Shown piece after piece: positions 8,344 through 17,455 of a DNA stretch of 51,841 bases (its first letter is position 1; each line of letters starts with the position of its first letter). The stretch is from Allobosea sp. (GTDB lineage Bacteria > Pseudomonadota > Alphaproteobacteria > Rhizobiales > Beijerinckiaceae). The stretch covers positions 1-51,841 of the forward strand of contig NZ_JAUXYO010000086.1 in NCBI RefSeq assembly GCF_030694325.1, in the 5' to 3' direction. The notes under the pieces were generated by a model. That model did not search any database. It was not told where the DNA came from and saw only the letters and a list, made by a program, of their open reading frames with translations. The position numbers and the translations under genes are program-made.

Positions 8344-8453
8344 CGCGTCATCCCGGACAAGCCGCGAAGCGGCACAGATCCGGGATCCATCGTAGAGCGC
8401 AGTGCCTTCCGATGGATCCCGGCGCTCCGCTTCGCTAAGGCCGGGATGACGCG
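8344..8453. repeat. Palindromic intergenic repeat (REP-like, family B)
   Basis: Nested inverted repeats: outer arms 8344-8356 and 8441-8453 (CGCGTCATCCCGG and its reverse complement) and inner arms 8380-8391 and 8411-8422 (CCGGGATCCATC and its complement). A second member of the same family is at 29121-29263 and also ends in CGGGA-GAC-CGCG followed by GTGTTTCA. This type (GTCATCCCGG ... GATCCGGGATCCAT) is frequent in Rhizobiales genomes. It separates thrS from the DUF2157 operon and may act as a terminator or transcript stabiliser. Confidence 0.8.
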
Positions 8454-8476
8454 GTGTTTCAGAGGAGAACGGGCTA

Positions 8477-10486
8477 TCAGCCCGCCGCCTTCGCCGCCCG
8501 CACCGCCTTCACCCGCTTCAGGTCCGGCGGCGTCGCCTCGTCGGTCATCGCGGCCAGCATGGCGTCGAGGCTCATCACCGTCTGAGCCTGGCTGCCGAGA
8601 CGGCGCACGGTCACGGTCCGCTCCTCCGCCTCGCGCTTGCCGACGGCGAGGATCACCGGCACTTTCGCCAGCGAGTGCTCGCGGACCTTGTAGGAGATCT
8701 TCTCGTTGCGCAGGTCGGCGCGGGCCCGCAGGCCGGCCGAGAGGCAGGCCATGGTCACGTCCTCGGCATAGGCATCCGCCTCGGAGGTGATCGGGCAGAC
8801 CAGGATCTGCTCGGGCGCCAGCCAGAGCGGGAAGTGGCCGGCGAAGTTCTCGATCAGGATACCGGTGAAGCGCTCGAGCGAGCCGCAGATCGCGCGGTGC
8901 ACCATGACCGGCTGCTTCTTCTCGCCGTCCGAGCCGATATAGAAGGCGCCGAAACGCTCCGGCAGGTTGAAGTCGACCTGCGTCGTGCCGCACTGCCAGT
9001 CGCGGCCGATGGCGTCGCGCAGGACATATTCGAACTTCGGCCCGTAGAAGGCGCCCTCGCCCGGATTGACCTCGGTCTTGATCCGGTTGCCGGACTGCTT
9101 CGCGATCGTCTCCAGCACATGGGTCATGACGTCCTCGGCATGGTCCCAGACCGCGTCGGAACCGACACGCTTCTCGGGCCGCGTCGACAGCTTGATGACC
9201 AACTCCTCGGTAAAGCCGAAATCCTCATAGACCGAGAGGATCAGGTCGTTGATCGCCAGGCACTCGGCGGCGAGTTGCTCTTCCGTGCAGAAGACATGCG
9301 CGTCGTCCTGGGTGAAGCCGCGCACGCGCATCAGCCCGTGCAGCGCGCCCGAGGGCTCGTAGCGATGCACATTGCCGAATTCCGCCAGCCGGATCGGCAG
9401 ATCGCGGTAGCTCTTCAGCCCGTGCTTGAAGATCTGCACATGGCCGGGGCAGTTCATCGGCTTGAGCGCGAAGACCTTTTGGTCCTTGGTCGCATCGTTC
9501 GGATTCTCGAAGGCCGAGGCCGATTTCACCGCGAACATGTTGTCCTGGTACCAGCCCCAGTGGCCCGACGTCTCCCAGAGCGACTTGTCGAGGACCTGCG
9601 GCGCGTTGACCTCCTCGTAATCGGCGGCGAGCCGGCGACGCATATAGGTCAGGATCTCCTGGAACAGCCGCCAGCCCTTGGAGTGCCAGAACACGACGCC
9701 CGGCCCCTCCTCCTGGAAGTGGAACAGGTTCATCTCGCGCCCGAGCTTGCGGTGGTCGCGCTTCTCCGCCTCCTCGATCTGGTGGAGATGCGCGTCGAGC
9801 TCTTCCTGCTTGGCGAAGGCCGTGCCGTAGATCCGGGTCAGCATGGCGTTGTTGCTGTCGCCGCGCCAATAGGCGCCCGCCACCTTCATCAGCTTGAAGG
9901 CGGTGCCGACCTTGCCGACCGAGGTCATGTGCGGGCCGCGGCAGAGATCGATCCACTCGCCCTGCTTGTACATCTTTAGGGTCTGGTCTGCGGGAATCGC
10001 ATCGACGAGCTCGACCTTGTAGGCTTCGCCCTTCGCCGCGAAGAACGCCTTCGCCTGGTCGCGGCTCCACTCTTCCTTGCTGAAGGGCGCGTCCCTGGCG
10101 ATGATCTCCCGCATCTTCTTCTCGATGACCGGCAGGTCGTCGGGCGTGAAGGGTTCGTTGCGGGCGAAATCATAGAAGAACCCGCCCTCGATCACGGGGC
10201 CGATCGTCACCTGCGTGCCGGGCCAGAGCGCCTGCACGGCTTCCGCGAGCACATGCGCGCAGTCATGCCGGATCAGTTCGAGCGCACGCGGATCCTCGCG
10301 TGTCAGGAACTCGATCTTCGAATCCGTCGCGATCGGATCGCCGAGATCGACGACCACGCCGTCGATGGCCATGGCCACGGTGCGCTTCAGCAGGGAGGGG
10401 GAAATGCCGCCGGCGATCTCCTTTCCGGTGATGCCGGAGGGAAATTCGCGCTTCGCGCCATCGGGAAAGGTCAGGGAGATCGTCAT
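8477..10486 (-). CDS. thrS: Threonine--tRNA ligase
   Basis: The 669-residue product has every ThrRS domain in order: TGS domain (1-60), second additional (editing) domain with HDCAH at 74-78 and a later CRGPH, then the class II catalytic core with MNCPGH (zinc Cys), the motif 2 region LRLAEFG-like [19 protein letters not shown], and the anticodon-binding domain beginning near [12 protein letters not shown]. It charges tRNA-Thr and edits Ser-tRNA-Thr. Length is normal for the family. The ATG at 10486 gives the canonical [10 protein letters not shown] start; an open frame further upstream to 10645 has no homology-like features. It is a single gene ahead of a palindromic repeat. Confidence 0.98.
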   Translation of the reverse strand: MTISLTFPDGAKREFPSGITGKEIAGGISPSLLKRTVAMAIDGVVVDLGDPIATDSKIEFLTREDPRALELIRHDCAHVLAEAVQALWPGTQVTIGPVIEGGFFYDFARNEPFTPDDLPVIEKKMREIIARDAPFSKEEWSRDQAKAFFAAKGEAYKVELVDAIPADQTLKMYKQGEWIDLCRGPHMTSVGKVGTAFKLMKVAGAYWRGDSNNAMLTRIYGTAFAKQEELDAHLHQIEEAEKRDHRKLGREMNLFHFQEEGPGVVFWHSKGWRLFQEILTYMRRRLAADYEEVNAPQVLDKSLWETSGHWGWYQDNMFAVKSASAFENPNDATKDQKVFALKPMNCPGHVQIFKHGLKSYRDLPIRLAEFGNVHRYEPSGALHGLMRVRGFTQDDAHVFCTEEQLAAECLAINDLILSVYEDFGFTEELVIKLSTRPEKRVGSDAVWDHAEDVMTHVLETIAKQSGNRIKTEVNPGEGAFYGPKFEYVLRDAIGRDWQCGTTQVDFNLPERFGAFYIGSDGEKKQPVMVHRAICGSLERFTGILIENFAGHFPLWLAPEQILVCPITSEADAYAEDVTMACLSAGLRARADLRNEKISYKVREHSLAKVPVILAVGKREAEERTVTVRRLGSQAQTVMSLDAMLAAMTDEATPPDLKRVKAVRAAKAAG

Positions 10487-10761
10487 CGATCGTCGCTCCT
10501 GCTCACTCGGGGATACGAACCCCGTAAGACAAGGCCGGATACTGGGGATGGCTGGACCAGGGCTGGACCGGCACGGCGCTGTCCGTATCCGGGGGAGGAC
10601 AGCGCCGGGAGCGCTCGGCCTATACGAGCGCGCCGCGGCAGGCAATCGCGGCGTCGGGCGGAACCTGCCAGTTTGGTCATGTTTTGCTCATCACCCGGCA
10701 AGGTCTCGCCGCCATGATGGAGACTGCCCTCATCACACTCGTGCCATCGGGAGCCGCCAGC
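10487..10761. other. Intergenic region between divergent thrS and the cysteine-rich protein gene
   Basis: These 275 bases separate two divergent genes and must hold both promoters. I see no riboswitch, T-box or clear terminator. Open frames across it are short and lack family features. Confidence 0.4.
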
Positions 10762-10998
10762 ATGAACCGCCTTTTCGCCTCGGCCTGCGCCGCATCGCTT
10801 TTCTTGATCCTCGCCGCGCCGCCGGCCTCCGCACAGGACCGCGCCGCCGCGCTGCGCGATGCCTGCGGCAAGGACATTGCAACCCACTGCCCCGATGTTC
10901 AGCCCGGCGGCGGCCGGATCGCGGCCTGCTTCAAGCAGAACGCCGCCAAGCTCTCAGAGGCTTGCCGAACCGCGCTGAAGTCTAGCGCGGCGGACTGA
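10762..10998 (+). CDS. Small secreted cysteine-rich repeat protein
   Basis: The 78-residue product starts at the ATG at 10762 (MNRLFASACAASLFLILAAP), has a clear signal peptide ending near PASAQ, and then one cysteine-rich unit with the spacing C-x6-HC-...-AACFKQN-...-EACRTAL. This matches the cysteine-rich repeat (Cys_rich_FGFR-type) found in small periplasmic alphaproteobacterial proteins, here with one repeat. Four mature Cys residues suggest two disulfides in the periplasm. An ATG at 10684 in the same frame would destroy the signal peptide. Its 3' end overlaps the convergent yidD gene by 17 bp. Function unknown. Confidence 0.8.
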   Translation: MNRLFASACAASLFLILAAPPASAQDRAAALRDACGKDIATHCPDVQPGGGRIAACFKQNAAKLSEACRTALKSSAAD

Positions 10999-11347
10999 CG
11001 CCGTCGGGCGGCGCGTTGACCCCGCGCCAGCGGCCATAGGACCAGGGCCGGTACCAGGCGGCATCGGGCGGCAGTTCCTCGCAGACGAGATCGATGCCGC
11101 TGGTGCCCAGCGGGGTGCAGCGGCAGATTCGCGCCACGCCGACCCAGCCGCCGCGCCAGAGGCCGAAACGCAGGATCGCCTCGTCGGTATAGGCCGAGCA
11201 GCTCGGCCAATGCCGGCAATGGCGCCCGATCAACATCGAAAGACTGAGCTGATAGCCGCGGATCGCCCAGTGGGCGGCCTGCCGCGGCGCCTGCTTGACT
11301 GACGCCGCCTGAGCGAAAAGACGTGACAAGCGCTGCTGCGATGCCAT
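10982..11347 (-). CDS. yidD: Membrane protein insertion efficiency factor YidD
   Basis: The product has the full YidD/Haemolytic domain: AIRGYQLSLSMLIGRHCRHWPSCSAYTDEAI followed by GWVGVARICRCTPLG. The invariant Cys residues (C-R-H-W-P-S-C-S-x-Y and R-C-x-P) are all present. YidD helps insert inner-membrane proteins alongside YidC. With the ATG at 11347 it is 121 residues, already slightly longer than the usual 70-90 because of a C-terminal extension rich in W and P. An upstream ATG at 11383 would overlap the start codon of the divergent PAP2 gene, so I prefer 11347. The usual rpmH-rnpA-yidC neighbours are absent. Confidence 0.85.
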   Translation of the reverse strand: MASQQRLSRLFAQAASVKQAPRQAAHWAIRGYQLSLSMLIGRHCRHWPSCSAYTDEAILRFGLWRGGWVGVARICRCTPLGTSGIDLVCEELPPDAAWYRPWSYGRWRGVNAPPDGVSPPR

Positions 11348-11381
11348 TTCATCCGGCTCGTCATCCAAGCCGAGATTCGCC

Positions 11382-12128
11382 ATGCCCCGCCCCGTTTCGC
11401 GACCCCGTTTCATCCGTCTGGGCGCCGCCGCGTTGGGGCTCGCTGCGGCCCTTTGCCTGTCGTCGGCACCGGCGGCCGCCCAGCAGCGCGCCAATCTTCT
11501 GTGGCTCGAGCCGGGTAAGGTCGACATCGCCTCGCTGATCGGCCTGCCGCCGGCGATGAACTCGCCCGAGCAGAAGCGGGAGTTCGACGAGGTGCTGCAG
11601 ATCACACTCGCTCGCACGCCCGAGCGCGAGAAGGCGGCGATCGCCGACCAGTACCAGACGCTCGCCCGCTTCCTCGAAGGGGCGGACATCCCCTTCGCCG
11701 GCAACGAGCACCGCGAGGTCCGCCTGCTTTATCGCGAGGCGCAGATCGAGATGGGCATCGTGCTGCTCGGCGTCCGCCGCCTGACCAACCGGCAGAGGCC
11801 CTTCACGGTCTGGAACAAGGTGCGGGTCAAGCCCTGCCCCGGCGGACGCCCGGAAGGGACGTCCTTCCCCGCCGGCCATGCCGCGACCGCAGCGCTCTAC
11901 GCCGAACTCCTCAGTGTCGCTGCGCCGGAAATGGCCGCTCGATTCGAGGAGCGGGTCAAGGACTATGGCGAGAGCCGTCTCGTCTGCGGCTTTCATTATC
12001 GCAGCGACCTCGCGGCGGGGGACAAGGCCGGCCGCGCCGTCGCCCAGGCGCTGCTCGCCGACCGCGCCTTCAGGGCCCGCTTCGACGAGACCCGCGCCGA
12101 GACCCGGCTGGCGCTCGGCCTGAAGTGA
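11382..12128 (+). CDS. Class A acid phosphatase-like PAP2-family protein, periplasmic
   Basis: The 248-residue product has a signal peptide (LGAAALGLAAALCLSSAPAAAQ) and the three-part PAP2 phosphatase signature: a K-x6-RP-like segment near TNRQRPFTVWNKVRVKPCPGG, the central SFPAGH (PSGH variant, catalytic His), and SRLVCGFHYRSD (the S-R-x5-H-x3-D motif with nucleophilic His). This is the pattern of bacterial class A non-specific acid phosphatases, which remove phosphate from organic esters in the periplasm. The start codon at 11382 overlaps an alternative yidD start on the other strand, so both share a very short or overlapping control region. Confidence 0.88.
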   Translation: MPRPVSRPRFIRLGAAALGLAAALCLSSAPAAAQQRANLLWLEPGKVDIASLIGLPPAMNSPEQKREFDEVLQITLARTPEREKAAIADQYQTLARFLEGADIPFAGNEHREVRLLYREAQIEMGIVLLGVRRLTNRQRPFTVWNKVRVKPCPGGRPEGTSFPAGHAATAALYAELLSVAAPEMAARFEERVKDYGESRLVCGFHYRSDLAAGDKAGRAVAQALLADRAFRARFDETRAETRLALGLK

Positions 12129-12144
12129 GCCGGCGCGCCGCCGC

Positions 12145-12594
12145 TCACGCGACCGCGGCGGCCTGGCGCCGCTGCTCGATCTGGCCGATCGCCTCCACCA
12201 CCGCGTCGAAGGTCAACATCGTCGAGGCATGGCGCGCCTTGTAGTCGCGCACCGGCACCAGCACCGAGAGATCCGCCCACTTGCCCTCGGGCGGCTCGGC
12301 CTGGTCCTTCAGGATGGCGCGGGCCTGCTCGCGTACGCGGCGCAGTTCCTCGGCCGTCGACCCGACCACATGCCGCGCCATGATCGACGACGAGGCCTGC
12401 CCCAGCGCGCAGGCCTTGACGTCGTGGCCGAACGCAGTGACGACGTCGCCCTCCATGGACAGGTCGACGGTCACGGTCGAGCCGCAGAGGCGCGAATGTG
12501 CCTTGGCGGTCGCGTCCGGCTGCGGGAGCCGGTCCAGCAGCGGGATGTTTGCCGCGAGTTCGAGGATGCGCTTGTTGTAGACGTCGCTCAACAT
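12145..12594 (-). CDS. Iron-sulfur cluster assembly scaffold protein, IscU/NifU-N-like
   Basis: The 149-residue product begins MLSDVYNKRILELAANIP, matching the NifU N-terminal/IscU/SufU family. Two of the three conserved cysteines are visible, in RLCGSTVTVDL and in KACALGQASSSI; the region of the third (after about residue 110) has no Cys. That makes a canonical scaffold function uncertain. A GGAGAG precedes the ATG at 12594 by about 8 nt. In many Rhizobiales a gene of this type lies divergent from folE, as it does here. The role is inferred to be Fe-S scaffold or sulfur carrier. Confidence 0.8.
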   Translation of the reverse strand: MLSDVYNKRILELAANIPLLDRLPQPDATAKAHSRLCGSTVTVDLSMEGDVVTAFGHDVKACALGQASSSIMARHVVGSTAEELRRVREQARAILKDQAEPPEGKWADLSVLVPVRDYKARHASTMLTFDAVVEAIGQIEQRRQAAAVA

Positions 12595-12643
12595 ATCGTG
12601 CTCTCCACCGGCTCTGGAGTGACCGGCGCCCGGCGTCAATATA

Positions 12644-12674
12644 GGATGCTTGCTCCCCCGGCGGGAGAGCATCC
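12644..12674. promoter_or_regulatory. Hairpin in the divergent IscU-like/folE promoter region
   Basis: GGATGCT (12644-12650) pairs with AGCATCC (12668-12674), and inside them CTCCC pairs with GGGAG. It lies in the 185-bp divergent intergenic region, so it may be an operator or a leader hairpin. The regulator is unknown. Confidence 0.35.
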
Positions 12675-12779
12675 GCGGTCGCGCCCCGCCCCAGCGAAAA
12701 AAAGCGCGTCGTCGTGCCGGCCGCGTGGTCCAACCGGGATCGCGCGACGTAACGGAATTACCATAACGGGAGGCACCAC

Positions 12780-13421
12780 ATGAACCCTGTGGTTAAGTCC
12801 TTGTCGGTCGAGCGGGCTCTGGGGCCCTCCGCGGACAAGTTTCTGATCAAGCAGCCGACGCAGGAGCAGGCGGAGGAGGCGGTCCGGACCCTTCTTCTCT
12901 GGGCCGGGGACGACCCGTCGCGCGAAGGCCTGCAGGACACGCCGAGGCGCGTCGCCAAGGCCTACAAGGAATTCTACAAGGGTTACCAGGAGGATGCGGC
13001 CGAGATCCTCGACCGGGTCTTCGAGGAGGTCGAGGGCTATCGCGACATGGTCCTCGTCCGCGACATTCCGTTCTACTCGCATTGCGAGCACCATATGGTG
13101 CCCTTCGTCGGCAAGGCCCATATCGGCTACTACCCGGCCAAGGGCGTTGTCGGCCTGTCCAAGCTCGCCCGCGTCGTCGATGTCTATGCGCGCCGGCTGC
13201 AGACGCAGGAAACTATGACGGCCCAGATCGCCGACGTCATCGACCGCGTGCTCGCACCGCGCGGCGTCGCCGTCCTGATCGAAGCCGAGCATATGTGCAT
13301 GTCGATGCGCGGCGTGCAGAAGCAGGGCTCCTCGACCATGACGACGCGCTACACCGGCCTCTTCAACGAACCGGCCGAGCAGGTGCGCTTCTTCACCATG
13401 GTGAAGTCGCCGGGCCTCTGA
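12780..13421 (+). CDS. folE: GTP cyclohydrolase I
   Basis: The 213-residue product has the type I signature throughout: [21 protein letters not shown], then [20 protein letters not shown] (zinc Cys and active-site His residues), [18 protein letters not shown], and [21 protein letters not shown] (second zinc Cys). It makes 7,8-dihydroneopterin triphosphate from GTP, the first step of tetrahydrofolate synthesis. The start is fixed by GGGAGG (12767-12772) 7 nt upstream of the ATG. It is followed by hisI after a stem-loop. Length is normal. Confidence 0.97.
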   Translation: MNPVVKSLSVERALGPSADKFLIKQPTQEQAEEAVRTLLLWAGDDPSREGLQDTPRRVAKAYKEFYKGYQEDAAEILDRVFEEVEGYRDMVLVRDIPFYSHCEHHMVPFVGKAHIGYYPAKGVVGLSKLARVVDVYARRLQTQETMTAQIADVIDRVLAPRGVAVLIEAEHMCMSMRGVQKQGSSTMTTRYTGLFNEPAEQVRFFTMVKSPGL

Positions 13422-13464
13422 CCGGGGCTCTTTGCGATTGGCCCGCGCCGCGGGCGCCTCTACA

Positions 13465-13490
13465 AGGGCGCATCCTTCTGGATGCGCCCT
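13465..13490 (+). terminator. Perfect stem-loop between folE and hisI
   Basis: AGGGCGCATCC (13465-13475) and GGATGCGCCCT (13480-13490) form an 11-bp perfect stem with a TTCT loop. It starts 43 bp after the folE stop codon. The run after it (CATTCGTTCC) is not a true U-tract, so it may attenuate transcription or mark an mRNA 3' end instead of acting as a strong terminator. Confidence 0.55.
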
Positions 13491-13510
13491 CATTCGTTCC
13501 GGAGCCCGGC

Positions 13511-13915
13511 ATGCCGCCCTTCCCCGCCGCCCCCGACAAGCAGGCCCTCGAGGAGGGCACGACCTTTGCCCCACGCTTCGACGCCAGCGGGCTCGTGACC
13601 TGCGTCACCACCGATGCCGACACCGGCGAAGTGCTGATGGTGGCGCATATGAATGCACAGGCGCTGGCCCGCTCGATCGAGACCGGCGAGGCCTGGTACT
13701 GGTCGCGCTCCCGCGGCGAGCTCTGGCACAAGGGCGCGACCTCCGGCCAGGTCCAGACCATCGTCGAGATGCGGGTCGATTGCGACCAGGACGCGCTCTG
13801 GCTGAAGGTGCGGGTCGCCGGCGATGGCGGCTGCTGCCACACCGGGCGCCGCTCCTGCTTCTACCGCGTGCAGCCGCTGCGCGAGGCGACTGGCGCCCCG
13901 CTGCGCTTCGTCTGA
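13511..13915 (+). CDS. hisI: Phosphoribosyl-AMP cyclohydrolase
   Basis: The 134-residue product has the HisI pattern: [44 protein letters not shown], the metal-binding M-R-V-D-C-D-Q-D, and [16 protein letters not shown] with the zinc cysteines. It opens the purine ring of phosphoribosyl-AMP in the third step of histidine synthesis. GGAG precedes the ATG at 13511. The open frame extending upstream to 13082 is a shadow of folE. No hisE fusion is present, so the pyrophosphohydrolase must be encoded elsewhere. The other his genes are not in the window, and the folE-hisI order is common in Rhizobiales. Confidence 0.96.
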   Translation: MPPFPAAPDKQALEEGTTFAPRFDASGLVTCVTTDADTGEVLMVAHMNAQALARSIETGEAWYWSRSRGELWHKGATSGQVQTIVEMRVDCDQDALWLKVRVAGDGGCCHTGRRSCFYRVQPLREATGAPLRFV

Positions 13916-14010
13916 CGCCGGGATGGCGCCGCCGTCACGCGGCGGACACGAAGCACTGGCAGGCGAATTGCCTCACCGTCGCCAGGGCGAGCGTGGCAGG
14001 GATCCGACCC

Positions 14011-14982
14011 ATGAACGATGCCGGCATGTCGAAGGTCAACGGGAACGGCCGGCCCAAGATCGGCCTCGCGCTCGGGGGCGGCGCCGCGCGCGGCTGGGCC
14101 CATATCGGCGTGCTGCAGGTTCTGACCGAGGCGGGGCTGCAGCCGGACGTGATCGCCGGCACCTCGATCGGCGCCGTCGTCGGCGGCTGCTTCGCCGCCG
14201 GCAAGCTCTCCGAACTCACCGATTTCGCCACCAGCCTGACCAAGCGCCGCGTCGTCGGCCTGATGGACTTCCACATCGGCGGTGCCGGATTGATCGGCGG
14301 CGGGCGGCTCAGGCGCCTCCTGGAGCGTGACCTCGCCGGGCTGCGAATCGAGGACCTGTCGACGCGCTTCGTCGCGATCGCGACCGAACTCGGCACCGGC
14401 CACGAAATCTGGCTGACGCAGGGCGCACTGGTCGATGCGCTCGGCGCCTCCTATGCCCTTCCGGGCGTGTTCGATCCGGTGAAGCTCGGCGGCCGCTGGC
14501 TGATGGACGGGGCGCTGGTCAATCCCGTCCCGGTCACGGCCGCCCGCGCGCTCGGCGCCGACATCGTGATCTGCGTCAATCTGAACAGCGACCTCGCCGG
14601 CCGGGGCACGATCATCCAGCAGCACAGCGCCGATCCCGATCCGGAGATCGTTCCCGAGCTCGACGTCCGGCCGACCTCGCGCTGGCTCGGCGGCATCACC
14701 GGCGCCGCCCGTCGGGTGCGTGGGCTCGTCGGCCGCCAGAGCGAGACGCGGCCGGGGCTCGCCGGTGTGATGATTGACGCCTTCAACATCACGCAGGACC
14801 GGATCTCGCGATCGCGCCTGGCGGGCGATCCGCCCGATGTGATGGTCGGCCCCAAGCTCGGCCGCACAGGCCTGTTCGATTTCCACCGCGCGCAGGAGAC
14901 GATCGAACTCGGCCGCCAAGCCACGCTGCGCTGCCTCGACGACATCGAGACGGCCATCGCCGGCAGCCGACTCTCCCTCTGA
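14011..14982 (+). CDS. Patatin-like phospholipase (RssA-type)
   Basis: The 323-residue product carries the patatin motifs in order: oxyanion loop GGGAARGWAHIG (22-33), nucleophile GTSIG (Ser52), and the catalytic Asp in MDGALVNPVP. Proteins of this kind are serine lipid acyl hydrolases that act with a Ser-Asp dyad. The C-terminal third (from about residue 225) is variable and not recognised. The frame stays open upstream to 13432 but that part overlaps hisI out of frame. It stands alone and converges on the CBS-domain gene 12 bp away. The lipid substrate is unknown. Confidence 0.92.
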   Translation: MNDAGMSKVNGNGRPKIGLALGGGAARGWAHIGVLQVLTEAGLQPDVIAGTSIGAVVGGCFAAGKLSELTDFATSLTKRRVVGLMDFHIGGAGLIGGGRLRRLLERDLAGLRIEDLSTRFVAIATELGTGHEIWLTQGALVDALGASYALPGVFDPVKLGGRWLMDGALVNPVPVTAARALGADIVICVNLNSDLAGRGTIIQQHSADPDPEIVPELDVRPTSRWLGGITGAARRVRGLVGRQSETRPGLAGVMIDAFNITQDRISRSRLAGDPPDVMVGPKLGRTGLFDFHRAQETIELGRQATLRCLDDIETAIAGSRLSL

Positions 14983-14994
14983 AGCGCGGTCGTC

Positions 14995-15426
14995 TCAGGC
15001 CATGGCGATATAGTCGCGCATCGCCCGGCTCTCGGCCTCGATCGCCGCGACGCGGTGTTTGACGACGTCGCCGATCGAGACGAGGCCGACGACGCGACCG
15101 GCCTCCACCACCGGCACATGCCGGAAGCGGCCAGACGTCATGATTTCCATCAGCTCGTCGACGCTGGTCTGGGCCCGGCAGGTCACGACCTTGGCCGTCA
15201 TCACCCGGGAGACCGGGCTGTCCAGCGCGGCAGCGCCGCTCTCCCCGAGTGCGCGGATGATGTCGCGCTCGGAGAGGATGCCCACCAGCGCCCCGTCCGC
15301 GCCCATCACCACGACGGCACCGATCCGCTTCTCGCTCAGTGTCTTCACCGCCTCGCCCAGCGTGCGATGCGGCTGGACCGAGATGACCTCGCGTCCCTTG
15401 TCCCCCAGAAGCTGCTCGACATTCAT
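14995..15426 (-). CDS. Tandem CBS-domain protein
   Basis: The 143-residue product is a CBS pair: the first repeat covers about 8-60 (GREVISVQPHRTLGEAVKTL ... VGILSERDIIRAL) and the second about 72-125 (VSRVMTAKVVTCRAQTSVDEL ... VGLVSIGDVVKHRV). Each carries the hydrophobic-Ser/Glu-x-x-D-I/V-V signature that contacts adenosine nucleotides. AGGAGG precedes the ATG at 15426 by 8 nt. Stand-alone CBS pairs in alphaproteobacteria sense AMP/ATP or NAD and regulate other proteins; the target here is not evident. Confidence 0.93.
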   Translation of the reverse strand: MNVEQLLGDKGREVISVQPHRTLGEAVKTLSEKRIGAVVVMGADGALVGILSERDIIRALGESGAAALDSPVSRVMTAKVVTCRAQTSVDELMEIMTSGRFRHVPVVEAGRVVGLVSIGDVVKHRVAAIEAESRAMRDYIAMA

Positions 15427-15588
15427 GGCGTCGTCCTCCTTGCGGTGGCGCCGTTAGCCGGCGCGCGAACTCGTCCTGTTCCCACCATCGGGGCCGGACG
15501 AGACCGCCCGGCGCGACCGCGGAAACGAGGCTAAGGCGAAGAGTGTGGGCGAAGACGCAGGCGCAAGCAAGGCGACCGCGGGGCAGCC

Positions 15589-16410
15589 TCAGCGCCGCGT
15601 CGCGCCCCGGTCGAACAAGGGAAACAGCAAGAGTCCCACGAGGAATCCGCCGATATGCGCCTCCCAGGCGATGCTCGTCTCCTCGCCCAGGATCGGCACC
15701 AGCCCCGCCCCGAACAGGATGTTCGTGGCGAACCAGATCACGATGAAGAGCACGGCGCGCGAATTGCGCCAGAGTTCGCCCAGCGGTTCGGCGGGAATCG
15801 CCCGCACCACCGTATCGTCGGCGAGCGAGCCGAAGCGCAGGCCCGGCGCGAAGACGAAGCGGATCGCCGCCGCCGTCGCACCTGACACCGCCGCCGAGGC
15901 GCCGACCAGCGGCAGCACGTCGAGATCGCGCGCGAACCAGTGCAGCAGCGCGCCGCCGATCGTCGACAGGCCCATCAGGCTGAGGAAGCGACCGCTCCCG
16001 AGCCGGCGCGCCACAGGGCTGCCGAAGGCCGCGAGCCAGATGACATTGGTGATGAGATGCACCCAGGAGCCGTGCAGCAGGCCGTAGGTCAGCAGGGTCC
16101 AGAGCCGCGGCCCGCCATCGGCCAGCAGCAGCCGCACCAGTTGCAGCCGGTCGGCCACATTCTGCCCCGCCGCGGAACCCGCCACCGCGGAGACCATCTC
16201 TTCGAGGCGATCGGGCGCGAGCCAGAGGCTCAGCCTCGCCGGAACGAAGGCGAACCAGGACAAAAGGACGTAGTCGTCATAGGCCGACAGCAGCTCCCGC
16301 CCGCCCTGGATCAGGGCGAGGAGTGCGGTCAGCCAGACGATGACGGCCGGGAGATTGAGGATCGGCTCGCGCTGGACGGGAGCGGGATGGCCGGGAGCAG
16401 GATGGGACAT
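15589..16410 (-). CDS. Rhomboid family intramembrane serine protease
   Basis: The 273-residue product has six or more hydrophobic segments and the rhomboid marks: HGSWVHLITNVIWLAAFG (the H-x-x-x-N region of helix 2), LVGASAAVSGA (G-x-S-x with nucleophile Ser) and WEAHIGGFLVG (catalytic His). It cuts substrate membrane helices within the inner membrane. I start at the ATG at 16410, which has AAGGG 9 nt upstream; an in-frame TTG at 16419 adds three residues. It has an insertion between the active-site Ser and His helices, as in other alphaproteobacterial rhomboids. Confidence 0.9.
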   Translation of the reverse strand: MSHPAPGHPAPVQREPILNLPAVIVWLTALLALIQGGRELLSAYDDYVLLSWFAFVPARLSLWLAPDRLEEMVSAVAGSAAGQNVADRLQLVRLLLADGGPRLWTLLTYGLLHGSWVHLITNVIWLAAFGSPVARRLGSGRFLSLMGLSTIGGALLHWFARDLDVLPLVGASAAVSGATAAAIRFVFAPGLRFGSLADDTVVRAIPAEPLGELWRNSRAVLFIVIWFATNILFGAGLVPILGEETSIAWEAHIGGFLVGLLLFPLFDRGATRR

Positions 16411-16820
16411 GTGCGCCAACCCTTGCCGAAGCCGCCTCCGCTGGCAAGCGAGCGCGCAGGGCGGCGATGAAAAAAGGGGAGCGGCCTTGCGCCGCCCCCC
16501 TCGCCCCGGCCGATCGGGCGCGAGCCAGCCGGCTCGACGCCACGTTCACATCCCCGCCGGCCCCTCCGTCTGCGGGGCTGAAGCCGCCCCACAAAAACAG
16601 ACAATTTGATAATCATTTTAGTGGGTTATCCACAATCGAAAGGTCTTGTTAACCCTAACGCACCGTTTACCCGAACAGCCAACGGCCGGCATGGCAAGAC
16701 GGCATGGCGCCTGCGTCCTTCGCCGATCGAAGGGCCGATTCGTCCCGCCTCCTGACGGTTCTGCGCCAACGCGGGACGGCGGGTCGGCAGTGGCGGCGGC
16801 CGGCAGCACTGGATACCGGA
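16411..16820. other. 410-bp intergenic region between divergent rhomboid and PAS-domain genes
   Basis: It contains a GC-rich half (16420-16585) and an AT-rich stretch (about 16590-16665, TTGATAATCATTTTAGTGGG ...) that probably holds one or both promoters. Short frames crossing it have no recognisable features. I see no RNA gene. Confidence 0.4.
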
Positions 16821-17393
16821 ATGAAGAATTCAAGCACGCGCCTCGTCTTCGAGTACTGGGACGCTCTCCGTGGAGAGCGTTCGGCACCCGAGCGCGGCGA
16901 GATCGAGCCGGGCGCCCTGCGTCATGCACTGGCCGACACCTTCGTCCTGGAGAATGAACCGATCGGACCTGTCTTCAGGCTTGCGGGCACGCGGCTCTGT
17001 GCGCTGCTCGGCCACGAGCTTCGCGGTCGCGCCTTCACCGCGCTCTGGTCCGACGTCGAGTCGCAGGCCGAGATGCGCCGCCTCGCCCAGACCGTGATGG
17101 ACGAGACGGCCGGCGCGGTGGCGGGCCTGACCGGCGAAACCCGCACAGGCGCGCCGGTCTATCTCGAACTGCTGCTGCTGCCGCTGCGCTACCGCGGCCG
17201 CACCCATGCCCGCATGCTGGGCTCCCTGTCGGCTGCCGCAACCCCGGAATGGCTCGGCCTCGACACCATCGAGTCGATGCGGATGATCTCGCTGCGCATG
17301 CTCTGGCCCGGCCTCGCACCGCGCCAGCCGACCCCCGTTCCGGCACGCGGGCGGCCACCGAAATTCATGGTCCTGCCGGGCGGACGCGCCTGA
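16821..17393 (+). CDS. PAS_5-type (DUF1491-region-like) PAS-domain protein
   Basis: The 190-residue product matches the alphaproteobacterial PAS_5 family: YWDALRGERSAPERGEIEPGALRHAL at 12-37, then FRLAGTRLCALLGHELRGRAFTALW at 52-76, typical of the domain core, and the late EWLGLDTIESMRMISLRMLW. These are short, stand-alone sensor-like proteins without an output domain. The next gene downstream is a PilZ protein on the same strand 62 bp on, which hints at a link to envelope or cyclic-di-GMP signalling. The ligand is unknown. The parenthetical family label is less sure than the PAS_5 match. Confidence 0.8.
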   Translation: MKNSSTRLVFEYWDALRGERSAPERGEIEPGALRHALADTFVLENEPIGPVFRLAGTRLCALLGHELRGRAFTALWSDVESQAEMRRLAQTVMDETAGAVAGLTGETRTGAPVYLELLLLPLRYRGRTHARMLGSLSAAATPEWLGLDTIESMRMISLRMLWPGLAPRQPTPVPARGRPPKFMVLPGGRA

Positions 17394-17455
17394 CGAACAC
17401 ACCATGCGTTAACCAGATGGCTTATAGGATCGGCCCGAAAGCAGGCTGACCCTTG

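Noticed and set aside
8675-9979. A 434-codon open frame on the plus strand opposite thrS
   Set aside because: It is fully antisense to a certain thrS gene, rich in R, D, L and G as shadow frames in GC-rich DNA are, and has no motif.
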